Assembly (NCBI GenBank): GCA_965370435.1
Contig: CBDUUP010000017.1
Span: 1 to 27,104, forward strand
Source of the DNA: CBDUUP01 sp965370435
Lineage (GTDB): Bacteria; Chloroflexota; Anaerolineae; Anaerolineales; UBA11579
Direction of reading: 5' to 3'
DNA: 27,104 bases
The notes beneath the pieces were generated by a model, which did no database searches, was not told the DNA's origin, and was given only the letters and a program-made list of their open reading frames with translations. Position numbers and translations under genes: made by a program. Within the stretch, counting starts at the first letter, position 1, and every line of letters begins with the position of its first letter. Of the stretch, positions 15,238 to 22,735 are shown one piece after another.

Positions 15238-15834
15238 ATGGCAAGTATTTTTGTAGCTAAAGGTAAAGTCGTTCAGGATCCAAGATTGGTGACCAAGCTT
15301 CTCAACGACAAGCGTTTCGCCTGGCTGTGGTTGGGGTTGCGGTTCTGGTTGGGGTACCAATGGTTCGATGCGGCCTTGCACAAAGTCGGCAGCCCCGCCT
15401 GGGTGCAGACCGGCGAGGCGCTCAAGGGTTTTTGGTCCGGCATCGTCGTCGTCCCGGAGGCGGGTCGCCCCTCCATAGCCTTTGATTGGTATCGCTCCTT
15501 CATCCAGACCCTCCTGGATGTCGAAGCTTACACCTGGTTCGGGAAAATGGTCGCTTATGGCGAGCTGCTGATCGGCATTGCCCTCATCCTGGGCGCTTTT
15601 ACCGGCGTGGCCGCTTTCTTCGGCGGGCTGATGAACTGGAACTTTATGATGGCCGGTTCTGCCAGCACCAACCCGATGCTGTTCGTCATTGCGCTGGGAT
15701 TGGTCATGGCCTGGAAGATCGCCGGGTATATCGGTGTGGATTACTACCTGCTGCCGCTTATCGGCACTCCCTGGAACCGCTCGGCTGATAAGACCGGGAT
15801 GAAACCAGACCCAATTCCCGCTGCCGGCGACTAA
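15238..15834 (+). CDS. DoxX-family membrane protein
   Basis: A 198-residue integral membrane protein with about four hydrophobic segments (near 27-47, 104-122, 123-140 and 146-165). LRFWLGYQWFDAALHKVG and GELLIGIALILGAFTGVAAFFGGLMN match the DoxX/DoxD superfamily, whose members include the thiosulfate:quinone oxidoreductase subunit and many redox-linked membrane proteins. The assignment to a specific reaction is not possible. It is a single gene unit with its own promoter, a paired operator-like motif and a strong terminator, so it appears to be individually regulated. AAGGAG stands six bases before the ATG. Confidence 0.8.
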   Translation: MASIFVAKGKVVQDPRLVTKLLNDKRFAWLWLGLRFWLGYQWFDAALHKVGSPAWVQTGEALKGFWSGIVVVPEAGRPSIAFDWYRSFIQTLLDVEAYTWFGKMVAYGELLIGIALILGAFTGVAAFFGGLMNWNFMMAGSASTNPMLFVIALGLVMAWKIAGYIGVDYYLLPLIGTPWNRSADKTGMKPDPIPAAGD

Positions 15835-15861
15835 ATAGACGATCTTGATTTATCGGTGTTT

Positions 15862-15893
15862 GAGACTGCGAGAAACTCGCAGTCTCTTTTTTT
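15862..15893 (+). terminator. Rho-independent terminator of DoxX-like gene
   Basis: gagactgcgag (15862-15872) pairs perfectly with ctcgcagtctc (15876-15886) across a three-base loop, followed by seven T. Confidence 0.92.
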
Positions 15894-16018
15894 ATACCCT
15901 GAGAGGCATAAAGTTATTCAAGAGAACCCAGGCGACCAACTAGGCGAGCAGGCTCCAGCAGGCGACAGCCGCGGGCGCAGTCGAGTGCTTGAACCACGAA
16001 ATATACGAAAGTAGCGAC
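15894..16018. other. Non-coding stretch before fumarase fragment
   Basis: No gene is visible. A motif aaccacgaaatatacgaaa near 15992-16010 resembles a dispersed repeat motif that I recall from environmental genomes, but this needs a search to confirm. Confidence 0.35.
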
Positions 16019-16135
16019 TGGGTGCTGGAGGTGGAGGACTTCCCCGTGGTGGTGACGATGGACTCGCATAATAACAGCCTGCACGTGGAGGTGGAGGAGA
16101 GGTCTGCGGAGGCGTTGGAGAGGTTGTTGGGGTAG
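16019..16135 (+). pseudogene. Orphan 3' fragment of a fumarase beta gene
   Basis: These 117 bases encode the last 38 residues of a class I fumarase beta subunit, from WVLEVEDFPVVVTM to a proper TAG stop. They match the true gene at 14881-14997 at all but about ten positions, and only a few changes alter the protein (for example Q to E, K to R, E to G near the end). There is no start codon or upstream homology. It is a relic of a duplicated or recombined fumarase gene. Confidence 0.85.
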
Positions 16136-16216
16136 AGCAGACGAGCAAATAAATATAGTGCTATGGCATACACGAAGGGAATACAACCACAATGGTGTTT
16201 CACCCTTCGAGTTTTC

Positions 16217-16546
16217 TTACCCTAGTAGATCATCCAAAACGTGTTTCATGTTCTTCCGGTATTCTTGGAGAGCTTTTCGTCCCTTTCGAGTGAGGAGAAG
16301 TATGGTACGAGGGATTCTACCCACAAACTCCTTTTTGATGTCTATGTAACCCTCTTCATACAACTTGACCATGTGGGATGATAAATTGCCCCGCGTCAGT
16401 CCGGTTTGGCGCATCACGAATAGAAAGTCGGCGCTTTCCACCACGTACAAGGTTGCCAGAATTAATAATCGTGCCGGGGCGTGAATAGTGCGGTCAATAT
16501 CGGCGATGGGTTGGAGGTCATCACTGCCAGGTTTTCCGGTAGTCAC
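16217..16546 (-). CDS. Winged-helix transcriptional regulator
   Basis: A 109-residue single-domain winged-helix DNA-binding protein. IHAPARLLILATLYVV, then FVMRQTGLTRGNLSSHMVKL (recognition helix) and the wing YIDIKKEFVGRIPRTILLLT match the HTH_34/MarR-like family (PF13601). A basic amphipathic helix ends the protein. I chose the GTG at 16546 because GGAGG lies six bases before it and the codon follows the stop of the upstream gene by one base. A longer in-frame form from 16627 would overlap the upstream gene. It probably regulates its own operon with the membrane protein. Confidence 0.8.
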   Translation of the reverse strand: MTTGKPGSDDLQPIADIDRTIHAPARLLILATLYVVESADFLFVMRQTGLTRGNLSSHMVKLYEEGYIDIKKEFVGRIPRTILLLTRKGRKALQEYRKNMKHVLDDLLG

Positions 16547-16547
16547 T

Positions 16548-17159
16548 CTAAACCTCCACAACCGGCAAAGGGTTATTCTGTAAAAAGCGTCTGAATTTAA
16601 TTGCACCAACCAGAAAACTGATTCCAAATAAACCCCACATAAAAATCAGCGAAGCTACATCCACTCCTCTTAGAAAAAATATTACCGCGATAACACCACT
16701 TATGAGATACCACACCACATAGACAAATCCAACAAAATCACGAAATCGCAAAGACTTCCAGGTAACATAAATCACAAGATATAGACTCAGCATAATCAAC
16801 GCTGAAAAAACTATTCCAAAGTTCAGCCAATATTTAAGCATGACTGAACCAAATCCAATAATGATCATAAAAACCATAAGCAAAGGAAACTCTAAAAAAA
16901 TATTCCGGCTACGAAACTTTACAAATCCAACACGCGGATAGGTGAAACGTTTCCTGATTCCGTCAATTATGAAAAATATCAGAAGTAATAACGGGATCGA
17001 ACAACATATAAACAATCCATACCACTGGCTATCTGCCATGCCTTCAAATAAAGCAAATAAGCCGAAACCCGCACTTAATTGAAACCACTCTATCCCATCT
17101 TGGTAGATATCTTTCTCGGCTTTATGCTTGATTGCTTTGAAATCAACATTGTCCGACAT
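16548..17159 (-). CDS. Multi-pass membrane protein, partner of winged-helix regulator
   Basis: A 203-residue protein with about six hydrophobic segments. The motif KRFTYPRVGFVKF follows the second segment and resembles a motif common in small membrane proteins that travel with a one-domain winged-helix regulator; the function of that pair is not known to me. An AGGAG upstream of the ATG supports the start. It is AT-richer than the window average, which hints at later arrival. The regulator starts one base after its stop. Confidence 0.68.
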   Translation of the reverse strand: MSDNVDFKAIKHKAEKDIYQDGIEWFQLSAGFGLFALFEGMADSQWYGLFICCSIPLLLLIFFIIDGIRKRFTYPRVGFVKFRSRNIFLEFPLLMVFMIIIGFGSVMLKYWLNFGIVFSALIMLSLYLVIYVTWKSLRFRDFVGFVYVVWYLISGVIAVIFFLRGVDVASLIFMWGLFGISFLVGAIKFRRFLQNNPLPVVEV

Positions 17160-17197
17160 GATTCTTCTCCTATCATCAATAATCTGAATATCATATT

Positions 17198-17214
17198 AGT
17201 TTGTTTTTCAAACT
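17198..17214. promoter_or_regulatory. Dyad operator-like site
   Basis: agtttg and caaact form perfect six-base arms with a five-base T spacer, 38 bases upstream of the membrane protein gene. This is the right place for the operator of the winged-helix regulator. Confidence 0.4.
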
Positions 17215-17330
17215 GTTTTATTTATATTTTACATGATTCTTTGTGAAAATCAAGGGCTTGACGATCCCATTCGTCGAATAAAAAGCGCACAATCTGCGTT
17301 ATAGTAGTGAATGGAAAAGATGATGCGTCT

Positions 17331-18512
17331 ATGAAACCTGTAAAGAAATTGAAAACCCGACGAATTCTCGTTTATAGTCTCTTGGGATTTGTCCTGCTCT
17401 GCGTGACCTCCACCGGCATCTCCGCCTGGAGCAACCGCAGCCTCCCCACCGCCTCCCCGGTCATCGAGCGGCTCTCCGAGGCGGAGAAAGCCCGTCTGGC
17501 CGAGTTGTTCCACCTCAAGGGTGAACTGGGCCAGGAAGTCTGGCCGGGTTGGGGACAGATGGATATTCCCATCATCCTCTATAACGAGGAATACGCCTTC
17601 CTGGTCGGCTACCCCGACCCGCCGGAGGGTTGGGTCAAGATACCCGATGGTGAAACCCGGGGGAGCGTTTGGGAAGCCGTCCCCGGCGACACCTTCCAGG
17701 GTCAGCCCTATTACCGCCAGCGCCTGCCCGACTCCGGCGAGACGCCCCAGTCCTTCACCGTGCGGGTTGGGGAGCGTTGGGCCGCCAGCATGATGACCAA
17801 AGACTGGATGCGGATCAGCATGGTGAATGATATGCGCGACCAATTGCCGCCGCCGTTAGCTCCGGTCTTCCCCTACCGGTTGGTCGTTGGGCTGATTGAC
17901 AGCGATTGGTACATCGTCCTCGCCCTGCACGAATCCTTCCACGCTTACCAGGGAGCGGTCGCCCCGGAGCGACTCAACTCGGCCGAGATGGCGGTCAGGA
18001 ATTTCGGGTCCAGTTATCCCTGGGACGACTCCCAGATAGAGGCGGATTGGAAAGTGGAGTTAGGTTTGCTGGCCGACGCCATACAAGCAGGTACGGATAC
18101 CGAAGCAGCCGCACTGGTCCGCCAGTTCCTGACCCAGCGCGAGGCGCGCCAACAATCGAACAATTTATCCCCAGACCACGTGGATTACGAACGCCAGCGC
18201 GAATGGCTCGAAGGCTTGGCCAAGTACGTCGAACTCACCCTATGGAGGCAGGCTTTTGAGACCGCCGGTTACACCCCCCTCCCGGCTGTGAGCGAACTCC
18301 CCGACTTCAAGGCCTACACCACCTTCGAGCGCCACTGGGCCGACGAGATGCGGCGTTTGCGGCGGCCTCCCGCCAACACCACCGATAATCTCTTTTATTC
18401 CACCGGCATGGCCCAGGCCGTCCTCCTGGATCGCCTGATGCCCGGCTGGAAAGAACTCGTCCTGCTGGAAGGCATCTGGCTAGAAGACCTTCTCACCGAG
18501 GCGGTGCAATAG
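17331..18512 (+). CDS. Membrane-anchored putative metallopeptidase (HExxH)
   Basis: A 393-residue protein of no family that I recognise. After a basic start (KPVKKLKTRR) comes one membrane segment or uncleaved signal (about 13-33), so most of the chain lies outside the cytoplasm. HESFH at 200-204, preceded by hydrophobic residues and followed by AYQGA, fits a zinc metallopeptidase helix. A third ligand may be a Glu in SQIEADWKVELG (about 234-245). The frame is open from a GTG at 17307, but the ATG at 17331 keeps the basic residues next to the membrane segment; neither start has a strong ribosome site. It is a separate family from the lipoprotein peptidase at 4099-5790. Confidence 0.65.
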   Translation: MKPVKKLKTRRILVYSLLGFVLLCVTSTGISAWSNRSLPTASPVIERLSEAEKARLAELFHLKGELGQEVWPGWGQMDIPIILYNEEYAFLVGYPDPPEGWVKIPDGETRGSVWEAVPGDTFQGQPYYRQRLPDSGETPQSFTVRVGERWAASMMTKDWMRISMVNDMRDQLPPPLAPVFPYRLVVGLIDSDWYIVLALHESFHAYQGAVAPERLNSAEMAVRNFGSSYPWDDSQIEADWKVELGLLADAIQAGTDTEAAALVRQFLTQREARQQSNNLSPDHVDYERQREWLEGLAKYVELTLWRQAFETAGYTPLPAVSELPDFKAYTTFERHWADEMRRLRRPPANTTDNLFYSTGMAQAVLLDRLMPGWKELVLLEGIWLEDLLTEAVQ

Positions 18513-18655
18513 TCCATGTGAAGCAGCAGTGACTATCCAAAGAATACTAGACCCTTAGGGTCTGCTGTATTACTAGCCAGACTCTCTCACCAGCAGAGGA
18601 TGAGAACAGAAGAAAATCACCCTCTATTTTCCCCACCCATTTCTCTCCCTCGTTA

Positions 18656-18661
18656 TATAAT
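18656..18661 (+). promoter_or_regulatory. -10 element, putative leaderless promoter
   Basis: TATAAT ends six bases before the ATG at 18668. There is no Shine-Dalgarno in between. Confidence 0.5.
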
Positions 18662-18667
18662 TGTCCC

Positions 18668-18961
18668 ATGACAAACGGAATTTCCATCGAATGGATGATG
18701 TGGCGGATTGACGACGACCACCGGAAGGACCCGCCCCAGACCAACCTGATCCGGGCCATCCAATACTACACCGAGAAATACGGCGGCGTCCCCAACCGCT
18801 GCGAAGCGCCTCCCGGATGGTGGAACGGCCTCAAAGCCCCCGCGGGGATGGACATCGCCGAATCCACCATCGTGCAGCCCCGCCACCTGCTCCTGACCCT
18901 GGACCCCACCCGAGGCGGTAAGGAAAACTCTGGACTGCCGCGGGGGAAAAAACGGAAATAA
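18668..18961 (+). CDS. Small hypothetical protein
   Basis: A 97-residue soluble protein that I do not recognise. IRAIQYYTEKYGGVPNRCEAPPGWW is followed by a beta-like block, GMDIAESTIVQPRHLLLTLD, and a basic Gly-rich tail. The codon composition resembles the neighbours, and a -10 element sits six bases before the ATG. The short length keeps confidence moderate. Confidence 0.6.
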   Translation: MTNGISIEWMMWRIDDDHRKDPPQTNLIRAIQYYTEKYGGVPNRCEAPPGWWNGLKAPAGMDIAESTIVQPRHLLLTLDPTRGGKENSGLPRGKKRK

Positions 18962-19054
18962 AGTCGTAACGGTGTGCATTAGTCTAGTGTTAGATGATGA
19001 CATTGCGGTTTTTATATTCCCCAAAATCCCTGTGATAGCGGATAATCCCTGAGG

Positions 19055-20428
19055 ATGGAAACCCCCTTTGAGCTATACAGATCTTTTGAGAACGACCTAG
19101 CAGCCCTTATCGGCCCAGTGCGTTTCAGTCCCCAAGCGAATTTGCGGCTGGATCGCATCACCCATCTCTTGGAACTTCTGGGGGATCCTCATAACGCATA
19201 TCCCTCACTGCACATCGGCGGCACCTCAGGCAAGGGGTCAACCGCGACCATGATCGCCGCAATCTTGACCCAGGCGGGATATAAAACCGGGTTACACCTT
19301 TCCCCTCATCTACAAATTTTGAATGAGCTTTATCAAATCAACAACCATGTGACTCCCACCACCCGCCTGGTCGAACTTTACGCGGAGATCAAACCGGCCA
19401 TTGCACAGGTTGCCGCCGAAACCCCGTTCGGCGCGCCCAGCTACTCTGAGGCCCAGGTGGCGTTGGGATTTTATCTATTCCAACAGGAGGCGGTTGATAC
19501 CGCGGTGGTCGAAGTCGGGTTGGGAGGGACGCTCGACGCCACCAACGTGCTGAATGCCGCCGTCGTCGTCATCACCAGCATCGGCCTGGACCACACCGCC
19601 ATTTTAGGGGACACCGTTGAGGAGATTGCCAGCCACAAAGCAGGCATTATCAAGCCGGGGCAGACCGTGATCAGCGGGGTCCGCCAGCCCGAAGCGCGCC
19701 AGGTTGTCGCTCAACGGTGTCGTTCGCAGAATGCCAAACTCTGGCAGCTTGGGGAAGATTTCGATTATCAGATCCTGGATGAAGGGCATTTCACCTTGTC
19801 CATGCCAGCCCAGACCTATCTTGATCTCGAATTGGGCTTGAAGGGCGATTTCCAAATAGCTAATGCGGCCTGCGGGATTGCCGCCGTCCTGGCTCTGCCA
19901 GATTTCGACATTCCTGAAACCGCCATACGGGACGGACTGCGCTCGGCACATATCCCCGGCCGGATGGAGATCATCCAATCAACTCCCCTGGTCATCCTGG
20001 ACGGCGCCCACAACCCAGATAAGATGGAAACTTCATCCAGCTACCTCAATGATCTTTATGGTGACCGGCGTCGCATCGTCGTGTTCTCTCTCAAGTCAGA
20101 TAAAGCCGCCGATGAAATTTTGCCCCTCCTGCTGGAGGGGACCGACCTGCTCACCCTCACCGCATTTCGGGTCAAGCATCTGTGGGAACCGATGGCTCCA
20201 GAGAGTTTGGCCGATATAGCTCAGAATCTCTCGCCTAATCTTGAGATACGCATCATCGCTGACCCCCTCGCAGCAGTTGAACAGGCGCTTTCGGAAGCCG
20301 GGCCTGATGATCTGGTTTGGGTCACCGGATCGCTTTACCTGGTCGGCGATGTGCGCGAATATTGGTATCCAACTGAAACATTGATCCAGCGGGCCGAAGA
20401 AGGGTTGTCGGGTTCGCTAACGTTTTGA
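19055..20428 (+). CDS. folC: Folylpolyglutamate synthase / dihydrofolate synthase
   Basis: A 457-residue Mur-ligase-family enzyme. The P-loop IGGTSGKGST is at 54-63, VEVGLGGTLDATNVL near 151-165, TSIGLDHTAILGDT near 171-184, and ILDGAHNPDKM near 311-321. It adds glutamate to dihydropteroate or folates, in the cytoplasm. A GAGG touches the ATG and is too close to act as a normal ribosome site, while a GATAAT lies eight bases upstream, so translation may be leaderless. The stop is only seven bases from the convergent stop of the ATP-grasp gene. Confidence 0.93.
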   Translation: METPFELYRSFENDLAALIGPVRFSPQANLRLDRITHLLELLGDPHNAYPSLHIGGTSGKGSTATMIAAILTQAGYKTGLHLSPHLQILNELYQINNHVTPTTRLVELYAEIKPAIAQVAAETPFGAPSYSEAQVALGFYLFQQEAVDTAVVEVGLGGTLDATNVLNAAVVVITSIGLDHTAILGDTVEEIASHKAGIIKPGQTVISGVRQPEARQVVAQRCRSQNAKLWQLGEDFDYQILDEGHFTLSMPAQTYLDLELGLKGDFQIANAACGIAAVLALPDFDIPETAIRDGLRSAHIPGRMEIIQSTPLVILDGAHNPDKMETSSSYLNDLYGDRRRIVVFSLKSDKAADEILPLLLEGTDLLTLTAFRVKHLWEPMAPESLADIAQNLSPNLEIRIIADPLAAVEQALSEAGPDDLVWVTGSLYLVGDVREYWYPTETLIQRAEEGLSGSLTF

Positions 20429-20435
20429 AGCGTCC

Positions 20436-21401
20436 TTATCTCTCCCCGAACATCAAATCCACCGCTTTGGCGTAGATGGCTTTGGCCTTTTGACGGCCAT
20501 CGGGCCTCAGTTGAACAAAAGATTCCATCATCACCCCCGAATTCACCTCCAGCGCCAGGAAACGGCCTTCGGTCTCGATAATGTCCACGGAGGCGAACTG
20601 GATATTCAACGCCGCCGCGCTTTCCAGGGCCAGGCTTTCGAGTTTGCCCAGGAGAGTCTCATCTTCAACGATTTCTGGATACGCGCCTTGAGCGAGGTTG
20701 TGCTTCCAATTCAAGGGGAACTGCGATCCTTCGTTTAATACCTCATCCAATCTATCTTTATGATTGGTGAACGCATCCGCGGCCACTTCCTGGGAGATTT
20801 TACCGGCGCTCTTTTGCTTCTCTATCAACGCAAACAGCGTTGACCTTCCATCGCCGGTGATTGTCGGACGCTTCTTGACATATACCAATTCACACTCCCC
20901 CGCTAACACAAAAACACGGTATTCATTTTCGATTTGGAAAAAAGGCGTTAGACAAATGGATCGCGTAGTGACAAACAAGCGATGAACCGCCTGTTCTAAT
21001 TCAAGCTGGTTCTGGATCCGGGTAACCTCCGCTCCACCGGATCCAACATTTGGCTTGCATACGACCTCAAATTTATGCTGTCCAGCATACGCCATCATGC
21101 CATCCCAGTTCCCCTCGCTGGAGACATAGGTGGCTAATCTAGGTCGTAGAAAGAGCCGGTGTTCTACATGAGGGATATTCTTGAACTGGAGCAAGTCCGA
21201 GACTGCGCTCTTGTCACCGGCCATCATCTGGGCCGTCGCGGAGTTCAGCTCGAAATTGTATCCGAAGACGTGCTTGGTGACCGAATCCTTTTCGAGGCGG
21301 ATGATCCAATCCTGGGAGAAGGTCGTCATCTGGATTCCCCGCTCTTCGGCGATCTCTCGCAGCAGCGCGACCAGCGCTCTATCACGATTGGGGAGGCTCA
21401 T
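20436..21401 (-). CDS. ATP-grasp ligase coupled to hypAB
   Basis: A 321-residue ATP-grasp enzyme. CKPNVGSGGAEV (115-126) is the ATP-binding loop. EYRVFVLAGECELVYVKKRP and ITGDGRSTLFALI (181-193) recall the cyanophycin-synthetase/GshF/RimK type, and FLALEVNSGVMMES (281-294) holds the metal-binding Glu and Asn. Such enzymes join a carboxylate to an amine with ATP. The substrate is unknown. The ATG overlaps the hypB stop (ATGA), and AAGGAG lies six bases before it, so I prefer this start to the longer frame from 21446. The tight coupling suggests a link to nickel-enzyme maturation or to a metabolite needed with it, but this is inference. Confidence 0.82.
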   Translation of the reverse strand: MSLPNRDRALVALLREIAEERGIQMTTFSQDWIIRLEKDSVTKHVFGYNFELNSATAQMMAGDKSAVSDLLQFKNIPHVEHRLFLRPRLATYVSSEGNWDGMMAYAGQHKFEVVCKPNVGSGGAEVTRIQNQLELEQAVHRLFVTTRSICLTPFFQIENEYRVFVLAGECELVYVKKRPTITGDGRSTLFALIEKQKSAGKISQEVAADAFTNHKDRLDEVLNEGSQFPLNWKHNLAQGAYPEIVEDETLLGKLESLALESAAALNIQFASVDIIETEGRFLALEVNSGVMMESFVQLRPDGRQKAKAIYAKAVDLMFGER

Positions 21402-22063
21402 GACTTTCTCCTTTTGGAAACCTGCTCCTCCAGCCAGTCCACCCACTCCGAGACGCCCTCCCCCGTCTGGCAGGAGATGGGGAAGGTGACCAACCCGGGG
21501 CTGAGGATTTCCACGCCCTTCTGGAAATACTCCATGTCGAAGTCAATGTAGGGCAGCAGGTCAATCTTGTTGATGAGCAGGGCGTCCACGCCCCGGTATA
21601 CGCCGGGGTATTTGTAAGGCTTATCGTCGCCCTCCGGGACGCTGGCGATGAGGATGTTCTGATGGGTGCCCAGGCTGAAATTGGCCGGGCAGACCAGGTT
21701 GCCCACGTTCTCCACCAGCAGAAGGTCCAACTCATCCAGGGGGAGTTGGGGGAGGGCGCTTTTCAGCATCACTGCATCCAGGTGGCACCCGCCGCCGGTA
21801 TTGATCTGCACCGCCGGGATCCCCGCGGCCCGGGCTTTGTCGGCGTCAATGCTGGAGGCCAGGTCGCCGTCCACCACACCCAGGCGCAACTTCTCCTTGA
21901 GCAGTTCGAAGGTCTTCAGGATCATGCTGGTCTTGCCCGCGCCCGGCGAGGCCATGATGTTGATGGCAAAGGTCCCCGACGCGTCCAGCGCGGCGCGGTT
22001 CTCGTGAGCCAGAAGCTCATTGATGGAAAGAATATGTTCTTCAACCGGAATTTCTTTGCTCAT
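21398..22063 (-). CDS. hypB: Nickel incorporation GTPase HypB
   Basis: A 221-residue GTPase that helps deliver nickel to [NiFe]-hydrogenase. The P-loop MASPGAGKTSM is at 37-47, VVDGDLASSIDADKA at 63-77, GGGCHLD (Cys93, His94) with Cys125 forms the metal site at the G domain interface, and NKIDLLP is at 165-171. The N-terminal CxxCGC high-affinity nickel motif and any His-rich stretch are absent, as in many short HypB proteins. It overlaps hypA upstream and the ATP-grasp gene downstream by four bases each. Confidence 0.93.
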   Translation of the reverse strand: MSKEIPVEEHILSINELLAHENRAALDASGTFAINIMASPGAGKTSMILKTFELLKEKLRLGVVDGDLASSIDADKARAAGIPAVQINTGGGCHLDAVMLKSALPQLPLDELDLLLVENVGNLVCPANFSLGTHQNILIASVPEGDDKPYKYPGVYRGVDALLINKIDLLPYIDFDMEYFQKGVEILSPGLVTFPISCQTGEGVSEWVDWLEEQVSKRRKS

Positions 22064-22458
22064 GGTGTTTCTTCCTCTGAGAAATGGTCTGATGCCGACT
22101 CTGCGGCTTCCTCCGCGGACTGGACCTCGATAGACTCCAGCAAGAACTCGTCCCCGGCGGAGACAGCCACCTTGACGCTCTCACACTGCGGGCAGGCCAG
22201 TTCGCCTTTTTTTATCTGGTATTCATTGCCGCAGTCGCGGCAGCGCATCCGGCCGGGGATGCGCCTGAAAGTCAACTCGGCGCCCTCGGCAGGCGTATCC
22301 TTGCTGACCAGGTCCCAATAGAAAGCCACCGAGTCATCAATCACCGAGGCCAGTTCACCCACGACCAGGTTCAGCCGGGTGATGCGCGCCGCGCCGGATT
22401 TCTCCGCGTGACGCAGGGCCAGGGCTAGTAAGTTCTGCGTTACCGAAAGTTCGTGCAA
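22060..22458 (-). CDS. hypA: Hydrogenase/nickel maturation factor HypA
   Basis: A 132-residue nickel metallochaperone. The N-terminal MHE (His2) is the nickel ligand, and Cys73, Cys76, Cys89 and Cys92 (CRDC...CPQC) form the zinc site. It hands nickel to the hydrogenase precursor with HypB. The start codon is TTG, chosen because it gives the needed MHE and has AAGGA seven bases upstream. The C-terminus is about 15-20 residues longer than usual and acidic. No hypC-F or hydrogenase subunit is in the window, so the client enzyme must be coded elsewhere. Confidence 0.93.
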   Translation of the reverse strand: MHELSVTQNLLALALRHAEKSGAARITRLNLVVGELASVIDDSVAFYWDLVSKDTPAEGAELTFRRIPGRMRCRDCGNEYQIKKGELACPQCESVKVAVSAGDEFLLESIEVQSAEEAAESASDHFSEEETP

Positions 22459-22520
22459 TATTGTATCCTTGAGACAGTTTCATCGCGGAGATTATCCGAA
22501 TCAGGTTTCTCTCCAAGGTG

Positions 22521-22549
22521 ATTCTAAGGACAGTCGTCGGATTGGTCAA
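22521..22549 (-). promoter_or_regulatory. Promoter of hypA-hypB-ATP-grasp operon
   Basis: On the minus strand TTGACC (22549-22544), a spacer of exactly 17 bases and TAGAAT (22526-22521). The start of transcription would be near 22514, giving a leader of about 56 bases before the hypA TTG. Confidence 0.7.
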
Positions 22550-22617
22550 GGGCCGGGCAAGTATGCAAGCCAAGAAAAACCCCTCCCGCTAGACCTCGCC
22601 GACCCGCCGCAAGGCGG

Positions 22618-22623
22618 TATAAT
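22618..22623 (+). promoter_or_regulatory. -10 element upstream of glycyl-tRNA synthetase gene
   Basis: TATAAT follows a GC-rich block, gccgcaaggcgg; almost the same block stands before the -10 at 25973. The transcript would have a leader of about 105 bases containing the heptamer array. Confidence 0.45.
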
Positions 22624-22653
22624 TGCACCCAACAATAGAAACGAAACCCTCAC

Positions 22654-22723
22654 ACTACTGTCAACCGACCACTGCCTACTGACCACTGTCTACTCATCAC
22701 TACCCACTGTCTACTGACTACTA
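22654..22723. repeat. Heptamer tandem repeat (acyactg family), ten units
   Basis: Ten 7-base units, among them actactg, accactg, cctactg, accactg, cccactg and tctactg, run without a gap to 13 bases before the glycyl-tRNA synthetase start. The unit is the reverse complement of that at 5826-5881. Confidence 0.8.
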
Positions 22724-22735
22724 ACCGGAGAACCA

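Noticed and set aside
22654..22723. Possible CRISPR-like repeats upstream of the synthetase
   Set aside because: The units are seven bases and contiguous, without spacers, so it is a simple tandem repeat.
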